A DNA stretch of 64,000 nucleotides from Boswellia sacra (GCA_013180625.2 SNVD02011508.1:48277-112276), one strand, 5' to 3'. Positions 34,220-47,274 are shown, numbered from the stretch's first letter. The notes: generated by a model from the letters alone, not told the origin. Translations and numbers: made by a program.

Positions 34220-34234
34220 CAAAAATGGGAAGAT
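34220..34234 (+). other. Polypurine tract of the Copia element
   Basis: The purine-rich AAAAATGGGAAGAT lies directly before the LTR start TGTTGG, as expected for plus-strand priming. Confidence 0.65.
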
Positions 34235-35137
34235 TGTTGGTGTCAAAGTCTACTACATATGCATGTGCCATGCACATGATGAGTTTTGATCAACTTGTGA
34301 TAAAACAAGAATATTATTTTTATTCCTATTTTAATGTTTCTAGAATTATATTTTAGGAAGTATTTGATTTGTAATAAATATCTCTTTAGATTAGGATATA
34401 ATATCTTGTATCCTAATTAGAATAGGAGAATATTTATTTGTCTTAATTCCTTTTGGAGTTTGTTTATAACACTTTCTATTTTATTCCTCCTAATCCTAAT
34501 ATGATTTTGATTAGAATTTTTACAGGATTTCTAGGAGATTTTGATCAGACCTCTCACTATATATATATAAAGCTATTCAGGCGGCTGATTACGTGATTGA
34601 GAGATTAACGTGTTGGCTGTTTTGGTTATGAGAGAGTCTTGAGTTCAGCATTCCATAAATTCATAGAAGAGAGCTTCAACACAAAAGGAATGTCTTCTTT
34701 GATTTGATTCTTTGAGTCTTTTGATTCATGTATAAGTGGTAGAAATCGTACATGAGTTGTTCATTGAGTCTGTGTGAGTTAGTAGACACTTGGGATAACT
34801 TGCGGTTAAGTGTTTATGTAATTCAGTGTCCGAAGTCATTATTATGTGTAACTTCACAGTGTGTTGTTAAGTTATCTAGGACAGAGAGTGGGCAGTGTCA
34901 CTAAAGTTTAAGATCTTGACGGGATTTTGTTTGTTAAAGATTAGGTTAGTGTGTGAGAGTGAGTCAGCACTGCAAAAGGTCCTAAAGATTATACAAACAA
35001 GAACTTAGTGAATTACAGCTCTATAGCTGTCCGTGGACGTAGGTTTTATAACTGAACCACGTAAAAATCCTCCTGTGCTGATTTACATTATAGCTTACTG
35101 TTATATTTCTTATAACTACATACCTTCAGAACTATTA
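34235..35137 (+). repeat. 3' LTR of the Copia element
   Basis: It starts TGTTGGTGTC and ends CTATTA (CA mutated to TA). It matches 16673-17566 with scattered changes and a TA-repeat expansion near 34560. It is followed by AGTTC, the right copy of the target duplication. Confidence 0.9.
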
Positions 35138-35797
35138 AGTTCCACTTAATAATCAATAAATCATTACATAGAAAAAATCCATGAAGATTATCTTCAATTT
35201 AAATTAAAAGAAATGAAGATTTTGAACCTTTTTGTAGCTACCAAACTTGTAATGTGTGGACATAGCTTCCAATTTAAGAACTCAGCGAATGATAAAAGGT
35301 AGATAGATTTCTGGATTTTAAAAAAAATTTAAATTTAAATGATATCAGGTTGATGTGAACTAGGTGAATTTAAGGTATCAAGGCTCTTTCTCCAAAATGT
35401 GTTTAAGAGCGTTTTAAGAAATATTGAGATAAGTTATATTGGGCTGTGAGGCATTGTTAGTAAGAGAGGATTTTTGTGGAGTTTTGTTGATAAAGGTTTA
35501 TCATGATTGACTATTACTGAAACTTAGAAAAAAAAAAAATTCCACATGAGCTGTGAGTGAGTTATGCAACATGATGGAGATGATGTTTTTCTTGTTATTT
35601 GTGCTATTCATGTCAATGAGACCTGTGTGTTTATCTTGCATATACCTTTATGTTACTTGTTTTGGTAGAAGCCACTGAATATTTTGTCATCAAGAAATAT
35701 TGTTACACTTGATTGAATTTAGTTGTGTTTATTTCCTATATAACTTTTAAGATTTGATTTGAGATAACATTTGAACTTACATAATGTAAATTCATAG
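35138..35797. other. Intergenic DNA between Copia LTR and inverted solo LTR
   Basis: AT-rich, no gene seen. It continues the pre-insertion sequence that stops at 16672. Confidence 0.55.
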
Positions 35798-36638
35798 TAT
35801 GAGATCTAAAAGTATAGTTAGTTATACGTAATATAATAGTAAACTGTAATATAAAATGGCATAGGAGGATTTACGTAGTTCAGTTATAAAAACCTACGAC
35901 CACAGATAGCTTAGAGCTGAAATTCACGAAGTTCTTGTTTGCACAATCTTTAGGTGTGTTTATTGTGCTGACTCACTTTTATACACTAATCTAATCTTTG
36001 TAAAACAAAATCCCTTTAAGATCTTAAACTCTAGTGACACTACTTACTCTTTGTTGCTAACAACTTGACAACATACTGTTAAGTAACAAATAAAAACAAT
36101 GTCCGACACTGCATTACATAAACACTCAACTCTCAAGTTTTTTCGAGTGAATACTAACTAAAACAAACATAAATAAAATTCATGCACTATCACAACCTCT
36201 CATACATGAATAGATCACTCATAAAACAGATTCAAAGAAGCATTCTAATTTTATGTTAAAGCTCTCCTCTATTTTTTCTTGAAATGTCGTAACACAAACT
36301 TACATATAAGTTATGTAAAATAACATTATATATATACTGTAAAACCCGATTGCCCTTTCTCACCAATATCTTGTAGAATCTTAATCAAACTCAATTGGTA
36401 AGAATAAGATAATAATCAATAATATCAGAAGTGTTATAAATAAACTCCTAAGTAAACTAGGACATAAATAAAAGATACTCCTAAAAGAACTAGGATACTA
36501 GAATAATATCATAATTTAGAGAGATATTTAATAAGAATCAAATACTTCTAAAAATAGACTGCTAACAAATAGTAAAATAAGAAATAATATAACACAATGT
36601 TTGAATTACAAGTTTATCCAAAATAATCATGTGCATGA

Positions 36639-37610
36639 TAGGGGTGTCCAAAATTACCCGACCCGACCCGACCTGATCGGGTTTTATTGGGTTGGCCGGG
36701 TTACAGGCAGGTTAATGTAATAAAAAACTTGAAATCCGGTTTTAAAATTCGGGTTAGGGATTAGGTTTAATTCATGTAACCCGACATAACCCGACACTAG
36801 CTAATCGACACTCGACATGTATACAATTACAACTGACACTCGACATTAGTCTATTTTTGAAGACATCGAGTGTCGGATGCATAATCTAACACTCGACACT
36901 CGACACTTATATGTCGAGTCGTGTCAAATTTACATCTGACACTTGATAGTAAATCTGACACTCGATATCAGTCTATTTTCGAAACTCGATATCAGTCTAT
37001 TTTCGAAGATATCGAGTGTCGGATGCATCATCCGACACTTAACACTATCTACTCAACACTCGACATGTAAGTGTCGAGTCGTGTCACATACATGGTTATC
37101 CGACACTCGAAATGTCGGATGAAAACTAGTGTCAAGTGTCGGATGCATCATCCGACACTCGATGTCTTCGAAAATAGACTAATATCGAGTGTCGGTTGTG
37201 AATTCGACATGACTAGACATGTAAGTGTCGAGTGTCGGATTATGCATCCGACACTCGATGTCTTCGAAAATAGACTGATATAGAGTGTCGGTTGTGAATC
37301 CGACATGACTTGACATGTAAGTGTCGAGTGTCGAGTGTCGAGTTGACCCGACCGACCCGACCATTCGGGTTATATCTTAGGTGTTGAGTTGACCCGACCG
37401 ACCTGATTGACCCGACCATTCGGGTGATATCTCAGGTTACATGCTTCAGAAACCTGATTACGGGCATAAAAGGTCTAACCTGATCATGTATTAGGTCTTG
37501 TCGAATTGGGCAAAATCCGACCCGACCTGATTACGGGCATAAAAGGTTTAACCCGATCATGTATTAGGTCTTGTCAGACTGGGCAAAATCCGACCCGACC
37601 CGCACTCCTA
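36639..37610. mobile_element. Non-autonomous hAT element (972 bp) with foldback repeat interior
   Basis: It is flanked by the perfect 8-bp duplication GTGCATGA (36631-36638 and 37611-37618), as made by hAT transposases. The ends are TAGGGGTGTCC and, inverted, TAGGAGTGCGG, which fit hAT terminal repeats. It interrupts the solo LTR, which continues cleanly on both sides. It has no transposase gene. The interior is almost all short repeats of GACCC and CGACACTCGACA type in both orientations. Confidence 0.85.
36830..37345. repeat. Inverted and tandem CGACACTCGA repeats inside the hAT element
   Basis: A unit with TCCGACACTCGATGTCTTCG and AAAATAGACT occurs at about 37152 and again 96 bp later. The same unit lies inverted at about 36840-36890 and 37000-37030. 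Together they could fold into a long hairpin. Flanking GACCCGACC arrays include a 73-bp tandem repeat at about 37454-37600. Confidence 0.8.
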
Positions 37611-37650
37611 GTGCATGACACATGCTAATTTGTCGAGTTTGACACTAACA

Positions 37651-38184
37651 CATAGATTAAATTATTTATGACTTTTAGGCAAAAGGATTCTGAGACCATT
37701 GAGATAATATATTTGTGTATTTTAAAGAAAAATATCAAACACTTGGTACTTTTCTTAAATCCAGATATTTCAGAAATGAACACTTTAGTTTTTTAAATGA
37801 TAAAGTTGAGTTACTTTTGGTGGTGCTACTTCAAGGTTTTACTAATATAGAGGGATAAAAGTTAGTTTTTGAAGCTTTTGGATCAAAATTAATCGAACAT
37901 AAAGGGTGCTAGCAAATATTTTATTTATAAATTAATTTAACAATGATATTTACATTTATCCTTACAAAAACTAAATTAATTAATAAAAAACCATAATCTT
38001 CGATTCAAGGGAATCTTAATCTTCAATTATTTTTTAATCTCATCATTTGTTGATCAACTCTTAAAAAAAAATCAATTTCAGGCACTAATGTATTCATTTA
38101 AGGTTAAACTTCACTTATATTAATCTTAATTATTATGATTTAAAGACCAATATTTTGTGTTTCCTGTGTTACATATGAATATTG
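37651..38184. other. AT-rich intergenic DNA
   Basis: Nothing is recognised between the solo LTR and the next Copia fragment. Confidence 0.5.
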
Positions 38185-39575
38185 TAACTCAATCCCTATA
38201 ATCGATAATAAGTGGGTTTTTCGTATTAAATATAAATTTGATGGCAGCATACAAAGACATATAAATAAATAGGGTTAGGCTGGTGGCTAAACGTTTTTAG
38301 CAAACACCAGATGTTGATTACTTTAAAACTTTTTCAGTCCAGTTATTAAACCCTCAACTATCGAAGTTGCGTTATCTCTTGCTATAACTTTTTAGTAGAT
38401 TGCCTTTTTAAATGGGGACTTACAAGAGGATGTTTATGTCTTGGCCAACAGGTTTTGTTGACTCTACTTTTTCTTCTTATATTTGTAAATTGCATAAATA
38501 TTTGTATGGCTCGAAGTAGGCTCCCAATGTTTGGTTTGATAAACTCAAATGAGGCCTGCTTTAGTAGAGGTTCTAGGCATCCTTTCTGGATACTACTACA
38601 TTCATTTTTAGGACTAAAGGCAAATTTATACTATTGCTAGTTTATGTTGATGACATATTAGTCACAGGAGATGAAAAAGTGCAATTACAGCAAGTAATTT
38701 CTAATTTGAACAAGCATTTTGCGCTCAAGACACTAGGTTCAATAAGTTACTTTCTTGGTTTTGAAATACATTGATCAATATGTTCTTTAATGCTTAGTCA
38801 AAGCAAATATGCTACTGATTTACTTTATAAATGCAATATGATTGATGCCAAAACAAGTCATACACCTATGGTTACAAATATGAAGCTAGCTAATGATGAT
38901 AGTGTAGCTTTTGATCGTCCTAGCTTATGTAGAAGTGTAATAGGACCTCTATACTATTATCAATGTCTTGACCCAATATTTCCTTTGTTGTTAATAAGCT
39001 TGGTTAGTTTCTTCAATCACTAACTGAGCATCAATGGCAGGCTTGTAAAAGGGTACTTAGATATGTTGAAGGGACTGTACATCATGGCTTACTATTCCAA
39101 CCTATGAAATCATTGACATTGACTGTTTTTAGTGATATTGATTGGGCCAGTTCTATTGATAATCATAAATCCACTTTAGGATGTTGTATTTACTTTAGTA
39201 ATAACTTGATACATTGGAGCTCTAAAAACATAATGTTATGGCTAGGTCTTGTACTAAATCAGAATATAGGTCATTATCATCTGCAACAATTGAAACAATT
39301 TGGTTACAATGATTGCTTAAAGAACTTAGTTTTCAACTTGCTGAAATACCTGTATTGTGGTGCGACAATAAAGATACAGAATCACTTGCTGTAAATCTGA
39401 TCTTTCATGCAAGAACCAAACAAGTTGAGGTGGACATTCAGTTTATTAGTGAAAAAGTATTGGCAAAGTAATTGTTGGTTTGTCACATACCAATAGAACA
39501 ACAAAATGCTGATATTCTAACAAAGCCACTATCTAGCCCGCATTTTGAGCTCCTCAGAGATAAACTGAGCTAAAT
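38185..39575 (+). pseudogene. 5'-truncated Copia RT and RNase H fragment
   Basis: The pieces read, in several frames, IIDNKWVFRIKYKFDGSI, AFLNGDLQEDVYV, KLHKYLYG, LLVYVDDILVTGDE (intact YVDD active site, about 38640), LKTLGSISYFLGFEIH, MLSQSKYATDLLYKCNM and GCCIYFSNNLIHWSS, then the RNase H tail with VDIQFISEKV. This is the C-terminal half of a Copia pol of a lineage different from SIRE. The gag to early RT part and a 5' LTR are absent. Stops are frequent. Confidence 0.85.
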
Positions 39576-39631
39576 TATCAAAGTTAGCCGACTAAGATTG
39601 TATTAGCTTCCCAACTACACTTAAGGAGGGC

Positions 39632-39850
39632 TATTAACCAAAAGAGTTGTAATATTGTTAAGCGGTTAGTTAAGCTAGTCCAATTAGTGGCTAGCTCATT
39701 TTGTTAGTTGTTAAATATGTACAAGTTAGTTGCTATTACAAGTAGTGGTTGACAACTGTACTTAACAATAACATCTGCATAAATACTAAAGTACATGTAA
39801 CTGATCTTGATTGTCAATAAATTGATGAAAATCAGTTTCTTAATTCTAGA
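39632..39850 (+). repeat. Probable 3' LTR of the truncated Copia fragment
   Basis: A purine tract, AAGGAGGGC, lies just before TATTAACCAAAAG (TG of the usual TGTTAACC changed to TA). The end near TTCTAGA at 39850 is a guess. It follows the RNase H tail by about 60 bp as in short Copia elements. No partner LTR is in the window. Confidence 0.5.
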
Positions 39851-40227
39851 GTGTTCTTAGTTTGTTCTTAAACTATGTTTTTCAAGATAAATGCTAAAAG
39901 GTTTACAATGATCAAGTAATATATTTGTTAGATTATTTTAGGATACATGTTAAAGAAAATATAAATTAAAGTAGAAAACCTAAAAAGTAGACAAATTGTT
40001 GAGCGGAATAACCAAATATCTAAAATAGTGACGTAAATAATAGTAAAGTAATCTATTTAAGAAACCAACTTAAGTGAACTAATATAAAATTAAATTAGTA
40101 AGGATTCTAATTCAAATTTATATATGCAAGAAATCAATTAAATTAAGCAAATTGGTACGCGGATTATTGATGCCATGCTAGTAATAAGTTGACTCAAAGT
40201 TTGAAGGAAAAAAGAGAAAAACATAAA

Positions 40228-40400
40228 ATAGAAAAGGCTTTAATCACTTAAAATTAAAGGGGTAAGGAGAGGGGTTGACCAGAAATTTATTGGAGCTGAA
40301 ACAAAGTTCCAGATAAGGGTAGTGTTAAGAGCATATTACAGGATACCTTATCCTTGTGTCTTTTGTATAATTAACTTTTGAATTTTAGTTATATATTTTG
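40228..40400 (+). repeat. Dispersed repeat shared with 1570-1750
   Basis: Shared landmarks in the same order: TTTAATCACTTAAA (TTTTATCACTTAAA), GGGGTAAGGAGAGGGG (GGGATAAGGGGAGAG), ATTGGAGCTGAA, AAGGGTAGT, CCTTGTGT, AACTTTTGAATTT. Identity is roughly three quarters by eye. The repeat family is unknown. Confidence 0.65.
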
Positions 40401-43400
40401 GTTATAAATATGGAAACTGCTACAGTCCAGCAAGTGGATTGATACAGCAATTTTATAAGCCGTTGGATTAAGGACTTAACCATCTAATACAACGGCTCTC
40501 CTTTGTTGAGCTTTTTTTTGCAAGATTTACTTGCCACCGGTTATTCCAGTTGCATTCAACTCAAAACCATCTGCCAACTAGGTCTTGGAGAAACTATTTG
40601 ATTGCTGTCTAATCCAGTAGAGCTCAAAAGCCATCTGCTAATGTTCAACCTTGGGTTTTCATGAAGGACGTCACAGTGCTTTCAAACATCCAGAAGACCC
40701 ACTTCACTCAATCTATCCTTATGCAATCGATCGATCCAAAGCTCTATGCAGCAACCCCTCCTTCCATAAATCTACTTCATAACATGCTACAGTCGATTTT
40801 ATAGGTACATTTAAACTTATCAGTTTGCTATAGATCTTTGTTCTAAACATGTTTCTCTTTTTTGTAGATTTTCCAATCTGTTAATTTTTTTTTTTTTTGC
40901 ATTGTGAGTTAGGATTTCTTGATTTATTTTTCGTTCTATGATTCGGCCATCAAACTGTAATGATCATTTTGTTCTCTTAGCCAGATCAAGCTGCTTCTTG
41001 ATTTTCCTATTCTTATTGTATTTTGTGAATTTTTGTTTCATCTAACTATCCCCCAATTTTCTTTCCAGTTTTGGTTCATTAGTTTTTGGTTTGATCTTTT
41101 CACTAGTTTTGGATGTCCGTAGGAATTTTTTGATGGGGTGATATTAAAGAGTTTGCAGTTGTGATTGTAATGATTGTATGCTTTGGTCTCTTTTAATTTT
41201 GTGTAATGTGTTGAATTGGAGAGATGATGATTTTTTTTTGTAGTTAAGGTTTTGTTGCTTTATGATTGATGAGTTGATGTTTTTTGGTTGATGAGAAAGT
41301 GAGGGAAATAAATGAAAAATGAAATTATTTCACATTCATGTGGAAAACTGATGTATTGCTTTTAGTGGAAGCATTTCCTCATTTTTTATTCCAGCAAGAC
41401 AATCATGGTCAATTTTAAATTACATTGAGTCTGTTAAGAAAGAAAAATTATATAATAATAGAAATTATAAATGGCAAGCCAGGGGAATCCCCATTTTGAA
41501 AGCTGGTATTGATGTCTTGTCCTTTTCACATCTCATCGTGCTTTTGGAAACTATGTAGGTAATGACAAATAATTTTAATTTGGAATTTTTTCTTGTAGAT
41601 CCTTTCAATTTCAAAATCATCTCAATTGTAATTTTCCTTGTCCATTGATTTCTTGATACTCATATTTAAAGTTTTTGCATGCCTCATTAGACAATGATGT
41701 CAATGTATTATAGTGCAAGCCAGAACAACAATGATTGGAATTATTGTTAATATGGTGATTAGAGCTTACAAAAAATAATAATTAATGACAGAAATGTTCC
41801 TCTTGTATTGAAAGCCAGAGATCTTCAACAAAAAATGAGTCAAAAATCAATTGTTAACTCATGTGATGATTAATGTATGGTCATATTAGATTATGTCATT
41901 CTATCTTTTATTCATGTGATGGCTTGAATCCAAGTAATCTTTTGGAAGGATTTAATTGATTTCTGCCAAGTAATGGGTTTTCTTCATATGTGCTGCAGCA
42001 TAGATCCATTTGTCCATCGTCTAAGGTGAAATGAACTAGGAAATTTATTGTTGCATTGTTGTATTCGCTTTCATATTAAGATTCTTGTTTTCACTGTGGA
42101 AATGTAATGTACATAACCCATTTATATGCTATCTTTTGGGTTTAGAAACAAGGAACATAGAAGAAAAATGATTGGATCTAAGTGTTGGAAACCTTTAGGG
42201 GATGTTATTGCTGGATTTGACTTTGTTATGTTAAGTTTAGACCAGTGCAATTATTTTTATTGTAGAATTTATGGTGCTAAAGTTGGAAATTTGTAGGAAT
42301 AATTTATGACTCACTTCTATCCCAAAACTTGTCTTTCTTGTCACAATGTTTTTCATCATCAGTGCCAATGGGGTTGGAATAGTTTTTTTAGCTTGTAGCC
42401 AGCACATCTACAATTATATAGGACAATTCAAGTTGTTGGGTGATGCAGGCATACATCTTAGAGAACTAAAGTTGCCACTTTTTCATGAAACTAAATTAGG
42501 TCCATGTGTGAACTTTGAAGAAGAAATGTTAACTTCAAAGGTCATTGTCATTGCTTTTTTTTTTTCACCTTGCTATTTGTTCTATACATTGCCCTGTTTT
42601 TCTTTTTCTTTTTTCTTTTTAAACTTTACATACTTGTTTCAGTGTCAACTTATCTGCTCGATTGATCATAATATATTTTCCTCCTTTTATGGAATTATTG
42701 GCTTCGAAACAGAATATGGCATTCTCATGTAAAGGTAAGTGTTGCGTTTTTAAAAGTTTGTCTTAAGGATTATAAATCTCTCTCTGTTATAAGAAAACTT
42801 CTTCTTGGAATATGCCTTTGATAATGCATGAAACATTTGCAATAAATATGTAGGAAGTGCTTTAACATCGATCAATTTATGGTTTGTAGATACTTAAGAT
42901 TATTTAGTGATATTATATAATGATTTATCAGTAAGAAATATAAGTTATTCCATTGCAATTGAATGTACTTGGTATTTTGATGCCGAAATTATGTATACTA
43001 TGCTGGAATTTAAGAATTGACCTTGCTTGATTCTCCAATATGAAGCCATTAGATTTTACACCTTTTAAGATTTTATATTTGGGAATTTGTGCAAATCCTT
43101 TCTTTTCCTTGTCTACTTCATTGTTAAAAATTTGTTTTTGTTTGTTGTGTCTGGGTTTAATAAGAGTTATTTAGTTGGATTGTGAGTGAAATGAAAAAAA
43201 AGTACATCATCTTTATGCATACCATACAAATTGTGGTAATTTTGAAACTTGCTTGATCTAATGAAGCTTCTTCTCCATTTTGTGTTTGGCTAGGGAGAAT
43301 GTTTTATGAAGCATGGAAGGGGATAAAAGTTTTGAGTTCATAGTTTTCTATTGAAAAAGAGAGTCAGGCTATAGTCTGTCCATTGTACCCATACTGTAGG

Positions 43401-46400
43401 TGTATAGGCTATCCAATTGGGGAGTTAAGTTATGAATGTAATCCAATGGCTCTCCTACGTCTGGCTGCTTTTTGCAATTTTTACCTGTAATTGGTTCTTC
43501 CCATAACCTTCCATCTCCATCTCCTTCTCAAACTTAAACTCAAACTCAGACTAACTTTCTTTAATTTTTTTTCCCTTCACCACAACTACTTCTTTCAGCT
43601 TCGGTATACCATAAACGATCTCGTGGTTCCGTTACAGGTTCCCTCCTCCATCTCCCTTTTATCCCCCTCATGTAATAGCCTATAATGAGTAATTAATTGG
43701 TCATATTTTTTTTTCCTAGAAAAAAATAAGCATTCAGGTGTGCAATATAGGCGGCAATTAAAATTTTCAGTTAATTTCCTCAAAGCTTTGATTGCTCCCC
43801 ATTCAGCAAAATTAATATCCATTTTCTTAAAATCCTTTTCCTTTTCTTCAAACATTTCCTGCATTCCTCTAATGGATTTCTTTTTAAAGAAAGAGCACCA
43901 AGCTTAAAATAGGCGTCTCGCAAGCCCATTGACTATCCACCAATCCGAAAGCCAATTCCCACCTGATTTGAAGACCAGCCCCACGAACCTTTAAAGCAAG
44001 ATTAGAGCCATCTTTGCTTCTCCAATTGCCTCTTCATGTTCTAGATTTTTCAAATCCCTCCTTTTCTACTGCGTTTTTGTATTTGATTTTTCTAGATATT
44101 TCTAATGGGCTAGTTCTTGTGATTCTTCATTAGCTCAGAAAATGTGTATTTATTTATTTTGCCAATCTTGGTTTCTCCTTAAAGTTCTTTGGTCATGCTT
44201 TCAATACATTACTCTTCAATCTTTTATCAACACCATGATAATTAGCTTCTTTCTTTGTCTAATGGACCCCAAGACTTGTGCTATCGATGTTATCGACTAT
44301 GGCATCGAGTTCGTCTGTCTTCTTTATTTCTTTACATATGTTGTGTGTGATTTGTTTTTTGATATGTTTGAATGTATGGGAGCACCAAATGTTGGATGAA
44401 ATGTCCCAATTGGGTTTTGTCGATGGTTTTGATTTTATAATTGCATGTCATATGTTTATCGTTTTTGCATACGGGTTTTCATCTTTTACTATCTAATTTT
44501 TAATTTTTTAAATTATTAATTATGCAAAAGGGAGAAAAGGAATTAATGCAAGAAGTAGGTGAATTTTGTTTTAATTTGTTTTCATTCATGTTAAGAATTT
44601 ATGTATTATGTAAAGTAATATATTATATGATTCTCTGATTTCATAGTTGAATCACGCTTACTTTTGCAAAATTGATGTTCATGTTGTTGTCCTTCGAAAC
44701 TTTTTTTAAGGTTTTGTAGTCTACTATCTTCACAAAATATGGGCCTATTAATTTGTTCTCCCTCAAGTCATTGATCTATGTGGCTGAATGTTACTTCTTC
44801 ATTGATTATTTTACCTTTGTCGATGAATCGAGCTTATCCGATATTATCTTCGTGCTCAGAATGCCCAAGTGATAGGAAAAGTTTGTTGACAACAAAAAGA
44901 AGGTAAACTATGCAATGTCTTTTATTGCAAGTAACACATTCATGCATGTTGACCATATTATAGACTATGAAAAACCATATGTGACATCAAAGACACTTAT
45001 TACGTAAAAAGTTTGTCATCACCGTAGCCCCTTTTAATTGACAAACATGAAGCTACAAAATACGATTGTGGTTTGGCCGGAATATCTTCATGTAACCCTT
45101 TTTGTATGATTTTCCAAATTTTTACAGATTGTATTTGTTGAGAAAAAAAAAATTAAAGACTACAAAGCCTAGGATTTTGCTGAGAGCCAGCTCCTGGACA
45201 TATGTGGAGGCAAACTACCAATAGTTTTTATAAAAGACTAGTAATTGTTGACGCAACATGGAGAGAAGTTCTTTATTAATGCTTTGTAGCTTAAATAGAT
45301 AGTACGTACAATGAAAATGAAAAAAAAGGCTTTTTGTTTAATTATAAGCTGCTCCAAATATGGATTGTTATCAAACCAACTAATCAAGGGTTAACATTAT
45401 ACATGTATCGAAGTTCTTTTGCTTGGTTCCGGTAGCAAAATAAAAAGAAATCTATCTCTAAAAACATGTATATTTTAATCTTGGCGTGAAATGTATCATG
45501 TTATGCATCATGATGTGGCTACAAGATAGATTTATTTTGAGATAGCAGGCTCAAAATTAATGCATCGCGATCAAGTTTTGATCCTCATAAGTGCTTTACT
45601 CAGTTGATTAAGTAAATAGTTCAATTGATGCTTCCATCCACACGAGTAGGGTAATTGAACCTGAAAACAATGGTCTTGTGCATGATGTGCTAGAGCTCTA
45701 TGTTTAGTCATTGTTAGGGAAATTGCTTGGGTACAGCAGCTAGGCGCATCATTTGTATTGAACTTAGTGACAGTGTCGGCTTCAATTTTATAATTGAACG
45801 AGGTTGCAACTTTTGAAACTTAATGCGATGTTTTGACATTATCTACATCTTCAAATCAACTTCGATGTCCAATATTGGATTTGTTAAATTCAGCTTTGAA
45901 AAAAATGATTAACTGCTTTTTTAACATAGTGGAGTTGAAGCAAGGTAAGAAACTAAGAATAACTTTTATAAATGATAAGCAATAAACTTCCTTTAAATGA
46001 AACGAATTCATTGATAACAAAGATTTAACGCCATGATCTAGCTTAGAACAACCTAATTGTATCTTTCTTGTGTTCATAAACCATGACTTCAGGGGGTAAT
46101 AATTATTTGGCATGGCTATTTCAATGCATGGTCTTACAATGTTTACAATTGTTGCAAGATCTATTTCCAAACAAAGTGAAATAATCAATTAATTACTTGT
46201 GCATGTACTAAGAAAAGCAAAACAAGTGAAGCAACTATAAAGGAGTTAATTTATGCCTCAAAGCCATAGCACAGTAGCGCATCATGCTCAAGCATGTGCA
46301 TAATATATTTACAAATTTCATAGCTCAATGAAGTAGTATAGGCATGAGAGGCAAGGCCATTAAGAAACAGTTAAGCAACACTTCATTTTCCCTGGATATT

Positions 46401-47177
46401 AACTCAGGGTCGAGACTCCTCTCCATAAAAAAAATTAACGATGACCTCAATTTCATTCATTAAAAAATCTCTAAGGACAATTGCTTCAAGACAAAAAAAT
46501 AATAATAATAACAACACAAACATAACTCAGATTGTTCACAAAAGTGTACTTTTAAGTACCACTTGTATTGCAACATTAATAAAATATAGTAAATGGGCAA
46601 TCAATCCAACTTTAGATACTGAACATAGCAATCTGAATTTAGAAGTGTCAATGTTCATCCTTTTCCTCAACAAAAAGAGGCCATCTCTATTATAATGTTG
46701 TTTAACTAGTTTAGCAGTTACCAAAATTTTGGCAAAAATTACTCCTCAACTCCTCCATATGGAAGTTAACATGACAGTATTGAAAAAATGAGTTGCCATT
46801 ACGATGAAATATTTTTGCTGCAATACAATATTTATATTACATGGATAAGCAAGCATTGTTTCAGATGACAGAATTCACCATCTATTATTCCTTCTATATG
46901 TGAGAAATATGACTAATGAAGGAGATGGCAGATCTTAGTACCAAAATGGAATCACAAAATGTGCTACAACACAGCCTTTATGTTGACTGTTACCTGCATG
47001 ACAAAATAATAGAACACATTAATGAAGAAGGCATTACAAATGTTCAGAGAATACTATCCCTAATATTGTACAAAATGAGAACATGCGAAATAAAAAAGCC
47101 CCAGGAATGATGATGAAACAAGATTTGCACTCTTCTTTATTGCAGTTGCACGTCGTAATAGCTACACTACGCTATAG

Positions 47178-47274
47178 TGGGGGGGTGGGGCGGGGTGAGG
47201 GGGGGGAGGGGTGGGGGGGGAGGGGAGGGGGGGAGGGGGCGGGAGGGGGAGGGGTAGGGAATGGGGAATCGAGG
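47178..47274 (+). repeat. Poly-G tract, strong G-quadruplex candidate
   Basis: About 97 bases are composed almost only of G runs of 3-8 split by single A, T or C. This gives far more than the four G runs needed for a quadruplex, in otherwise AT-rich DNA. It is likely hard to sequence, so length errors are possible. Confidence 0.9.

Larger units (their letters stand above)
16673..35137 (+). mobile_element. SIRE-type Copia LTR retrotransposon, decayed and interrupted
   Basis: The LTRs are at 16673-17566 and 34235-35137. The flanks are AGTTT before and AGTTC after, a 5-bp target duplication with one mismatch. A TGATATCAGAGC primer site follows the 5' LTR, and a purine-rich AAAAATGGGAAGA precedes the 3' LTR. 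Domain order is gag, zinc knuckles, protease, integrase, RT, RNase H, which is Copia order. A long gag and an extra region between pol and the 3' LTR fit the SIRE lineage. Without the nested 9.9-kb element it would be about 8.6 kb. Many in-frame stops show it is inactive. Confidence 0.9.
35798..37650 (-). repeat. Inverted solo LTR of the same Copia family, interrupted by a hAT element
   Basis: The reverse complement matches the Copia LTRs: for example AGGAGGATTTACGTAGTTCAG near 35866 mirrors CTGAACCACGTAAAAATCCTCC, and the far end GACACTAACA at 37641-37650 mirrors the TGTTGGTGTC start. No Copia internal sequence is present, so it is a solo LTR. CATAG occurs at 35793-35797 and 37651-37655, a plausible 5-bp target duplication. 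It is more diverged than the nearby Copia LTRs. Confidence 0.8.

Noticed and set aside
36650..37600. Telomere or centromere satellite
   Set aside because: The GACCC and CGACACTCGA units do not match the plant telomere repeat TTTAGGG, and the array is confined within hAT ends.
42346..42732. 128-codon frame that looked like a membrane protein
   Set aside because: Hydrophobicity comes from T runs; no conserved motif, and no neighbouring exon could be found.
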